Assembly: GCF_002289565.1 (NCBI RefSeq)
Contig: NZ_NTFY01000013.1
Span: 124,001-188,000 of the forward strand
Length of the DNA stretch: 64,000 nt
Direction of reading: 5' to 3'
Source of the DNA: Rhodopirellula sp. SM50
Lineage (GTDB): Bacteria > Planctomycetota > Planctomycetia > Pirellulales > Pirellulaceae
Below are positions 63,344 to 64,000 of this stretch, one piece after another; position 1 is the first letter of the stretch, and the number at the start of each line of letters is the position of its first letter. The notes under the pieces are model-generated. The model was not told where the DNA came from and did not search any database. It saw nothing but the letters and a program-made list of their open reading frames with translations. A program made the translations under genes and the position numbers.

Positions 63344-64000
63344 ATGGCGACGCCGCCACACCGAGTATTTGAACCGATCCCCCAGCGAGATGATAGCGAG
63401 CCGGTGCCCGCGGTGGCGGGAGTCGCCCTGGACATGGACGGATTGCTGTTCGATACCGAACGAATTTATTGGCAAGTCGGCGACACGATTTTACAACGAC
63501 GCGGACACCGCTACAGTGCGACCCTGCAGGCACGGATGATGGGGCGGATCGGTACGGCAGCCGTCCAGCAAATGATCGATTATCACTCCCTGGACGATTC
63601 CGCCGAGCAGTTGCTGGCCGAATCGGACCAGTTGTACGGCGAACTGTTACCGGGACTGCTGCGGCCGATGCCGGGATTGGAGGAGTGGATCGATCTGCTG
63701 CAACTCAGTGGCGTTCCGTTTGCATTGACCACCAGCAGTCGCCAAAAATGGGTGGACGTGATCTTCGCCGAACTGCACTGGCGGCAATCACTCACCTTTG
63801 TGTTGACCGGCGATGACGTCCGTCAAGGCAAACCGCACCCGGAGATGTACCTCACCGCGGCCGAAAAGTTCCAGCTTCAACCGCAACAGATGCTGGTGCT
63901 CGAAGACAGCGGCAACGGCTGCGCGGCGGGCGTCGCCGCGGGTGCAAACGTCGTTGCGATCCCCAACGAGCACACGCGTGAACAGGACTTTAGCGGCGCG
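63344..64000 (+). CDS. HAD-superfamily phosphatase, beta-phosphoglucomutase-like (3' end off window)
   Basis: 219 codons seen from ATG 63344, with AAAGGGACA shortly upstream; GTG 63404 is an alternative nearer the conserved part. HAD motif I is VALDMDGLLFDTE (nucleophile Asp and acid Asp), motif II TTSSRQKW (usually TSS), motif III Lys in GKPHPEMY and motif IV LEDSGNGCAAGVAAGA. The cap between motifs I and II is the alpha-helical C1 type, as in beta-phosphoglucomutase and other small sugar-phosphate phosphatases. Cytoplasmic; the substrate is not predictable. Divergent from the DUF3754 gene with little or no space between the starts. Confidence 0.9.
   Translation, partial: MATPPHRVFEPIPQRDDSEPVPAVAGVALDMDGLLFDTERIYWQVGDTILQRRGHRYSATLQARMMGRIGTAAVQQMIDYHSLDDSAEQLLAESDQLYGELLPGLLRPMPGLEEWIDLLQLSGVPFALTTSSRQKWVDVIFAELHWRQSLTFVLTGDDVRQGKPHPEMYLTAAEKFQLQPQQMLVLEDSGNGCAAGVAAGANVVAIPNEHTREQDFSGA

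Noticed and set aside
63313-63435. N-terminal extension of the DUF3754 gene to ATG 63435
   Set aside because: It would overlap the divergent HAD gene start by 92 bp and encodes non-conserved Ser/Gly/Arg-rich residues; a start at or near GTG 63312 is more plausible, though not certain.

Overview
The window is chromosomal DNA of a planctomycete, most likely a Pirellulaceae member (Rhodopirellula/Rubripirellula/Stieleria-like). The evidence is the gene content: two giant exported proteins with an N-terminal LEPR-type motif, Ser/Thr kinases with WD40 or Cache sensor parts, a DUF1592-type cytochrome plus DUF1552 pair, a sulfatase, a Tat-exported Gfo/Idh/MocA oxidoreductase, and NPY-type small membrane proteins. 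GTG and TTG starts are frequent, and intergenic DNA is rich in long inverted repeats. No rRNA, CRISPR array, transposase or phage structural gene was seen.

Layout. 1-9.5 kb (minus): a 2331-aa LEPR adhesin-like protein translationally coupled (ATGA overlap) to a membrane Ser/Thr kinase with WD40 repeats that runs off the left edge. 9.7-11.2 kb: two small envelope proteins. 11.6-14.7 kb (minus): a sensor histidine kinase and an NtrC-type regulator. 14.9-15.23 kb: a compact unit with a promoter-like sequence, an extended Shine-Dalgarno, a 13-codon ORF, a predicted three-way junction and an intrinsic terminator. I regard it as the best candidate for an undescribed element here. 15.7-22 kb: an accessory-looking stretch that starts at tRNA-Arg(UCU) and holds a DUF6941-hicB-hicA operon, a solo HsdR_N-type nuclease-like protein, small membrane proteins, a divergent PanB-like enzyme and most of the dispersed repeats.

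22-31 kb: an MCP, an alginate-export-type outer-membrane barrel, an EcsC protein, and an overlapping GT2 synthase / GH26-like hydrolase pair (a possible exopolysaccharide locus), then an esterase. 31-44 kb: sulfatase, Cache-sensor Ser/Thr kinase, oxidoreductase, gamma-glutamylcyclotransferase-like protein, coiled-coil protein, DMT transporter, NhaC antiporter and a beta-lactamase/PG-binding/D-Ala-D-Ala carboxypeptidase fusion. 44.6-52 kb: D-aminoacylase and a three-gene operon (DUF1592 cytochrome, DUF1552, ankyrin) with 4-bp overlaps. 52.8-61.8 kb: a 2998-aa DUF11-repeat LEPR protein. 62-64 kb: a TMEM143/DUF3754-type protein whose C-terminus runs into a repeat, and a partial HAD phosphatase.

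The intergenic repeats fall into several families (A to F below). Families B, C and D share one architecture: short tandem units of 13-16 bp on a left arm and the inverse-complement units on a right arm, with a variable centre. Functional statements rest on motif recognition by eye; no database search was possible.
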